From assembly GCA_020718205.1 (NCBI GenBank), contig DYSN01000012.1, positions 1 to 52,349 on the forward strand: a DNA stretch of 52,349 nucleotides. The letters run 5' to 3'. Both the position numbers and the translations under genes were made by a program. Positions within the stretch are counted from its first letter, which is position 1; every line of letters begins with the position of its first letter. Source of the stretch: Draconibacterium orientale (lineage in GTDB: Bacteria > Bacteroidota > Bacteroidia > Bacteroidales > UBA12170). Under the pieces are notes generated by a model. That model made no database searches and was not told where the DNA came from. It worked only from the letters and a program-made list of their open reading frames with translations. Shown piece after piece: positions 52,293 through 52,349 of the stretch.

Positions 52293-52349
52293 TATGCCCT
52301 TACTATTGCACACTCTACACAAAAATCGAGTAGGAGGAAAATAAAATAG

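Noticed and set aside
1-52349. CRISPR arrays, rRNA, tRNA genes, prophage or defence islands
   Set aside because: No spaced direct repeats, cloverleaf-type sequences, phage structural genes or nuclease clusters were seen when reading the window.

Overview
The window looks like chromosomal DNA from a free-living or host-associated member of the Bacteroidota, probably close to Bacteroidales/Marinilabiliales. Three things point there: type IX secretion (T9SS) C-terminal sorting domains on two large exported proteins and a PorE-like OmpA protein; many promoters with the Bacteroidota -7 box TAnnTTTG and no Shine-Dalgarno sequences; and typical families such as LruC-domain lipoproteins, DPP-IV-like S9 peptidases, GH106-like proteins and MBOAT/AlgJ pairs. 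No rRNA, tRNA, CRISPR array or prophage was seen.

Layout. 1-1060: an IS630-type insertion sequence in two reading frames, followed by the 3' remnant of a gene it seems to have cut. 1320-6005: a YccF-like membrane protein, pyruvate kinase and a large MscS-type channel. 6100-8851: a LiaF-like protein with a LytTR-type two-component pair. 9052-15838: two large exported proteins, an LruC-domain lipoprotein and a 1444-residue BNR/PKD-like T9SS cargo. 15982-18407: glucose-6-phosphate isomerase, then a convergent dihydrouridine synthase. 18456-23865: a PorE-like protein, then an exosortase-family protein, an MBOAT acyltransferase and an AlgJ/AlgX-like protein. 23896-28644: a cobalamin-riboswitch operon encoding a T9SS surface protein with a transcobalamin-like DUF4430 domain and a BtuB-like TonB-dependent receptor. 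28708-32968: an M49-like metallopeptidase lipoprotein, an omega-amidase/transaminase pair and a Skp/OmpH chaperone. 33299-38556: an S9 peptidase and the mrdA-rodA cell-elongation pair. 38926-44831: small lipoproteins, a GH106-like protein, a TPR lipoprotein and an alpha-oxoamine synthase likely to act in sphingolipid or sulfonolipid synthesis. 44905-49300: an unrecognised basic membrane protein, a coiled-coil membrane protein and a GT-C glycosyltransferase. 49582-52242: rplM-rpsI and rpsB-tsf.

Much of the window concerns the cell envelope: T9SS export and cargo, elongation machinery, outer-membrane protein folding, polymer acylation and vitamin capture. The two most interesting loci are the B12 operon, where the riboswitch, a terminator with a competing pairing, a transcobalamin-like surface protein and a TonB receptor fit together, and the exosortase-MBOAT-AlgJ cassette beside a T9SS-type OmpA protein. 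All family calls come from reading motifs; no database search was run.
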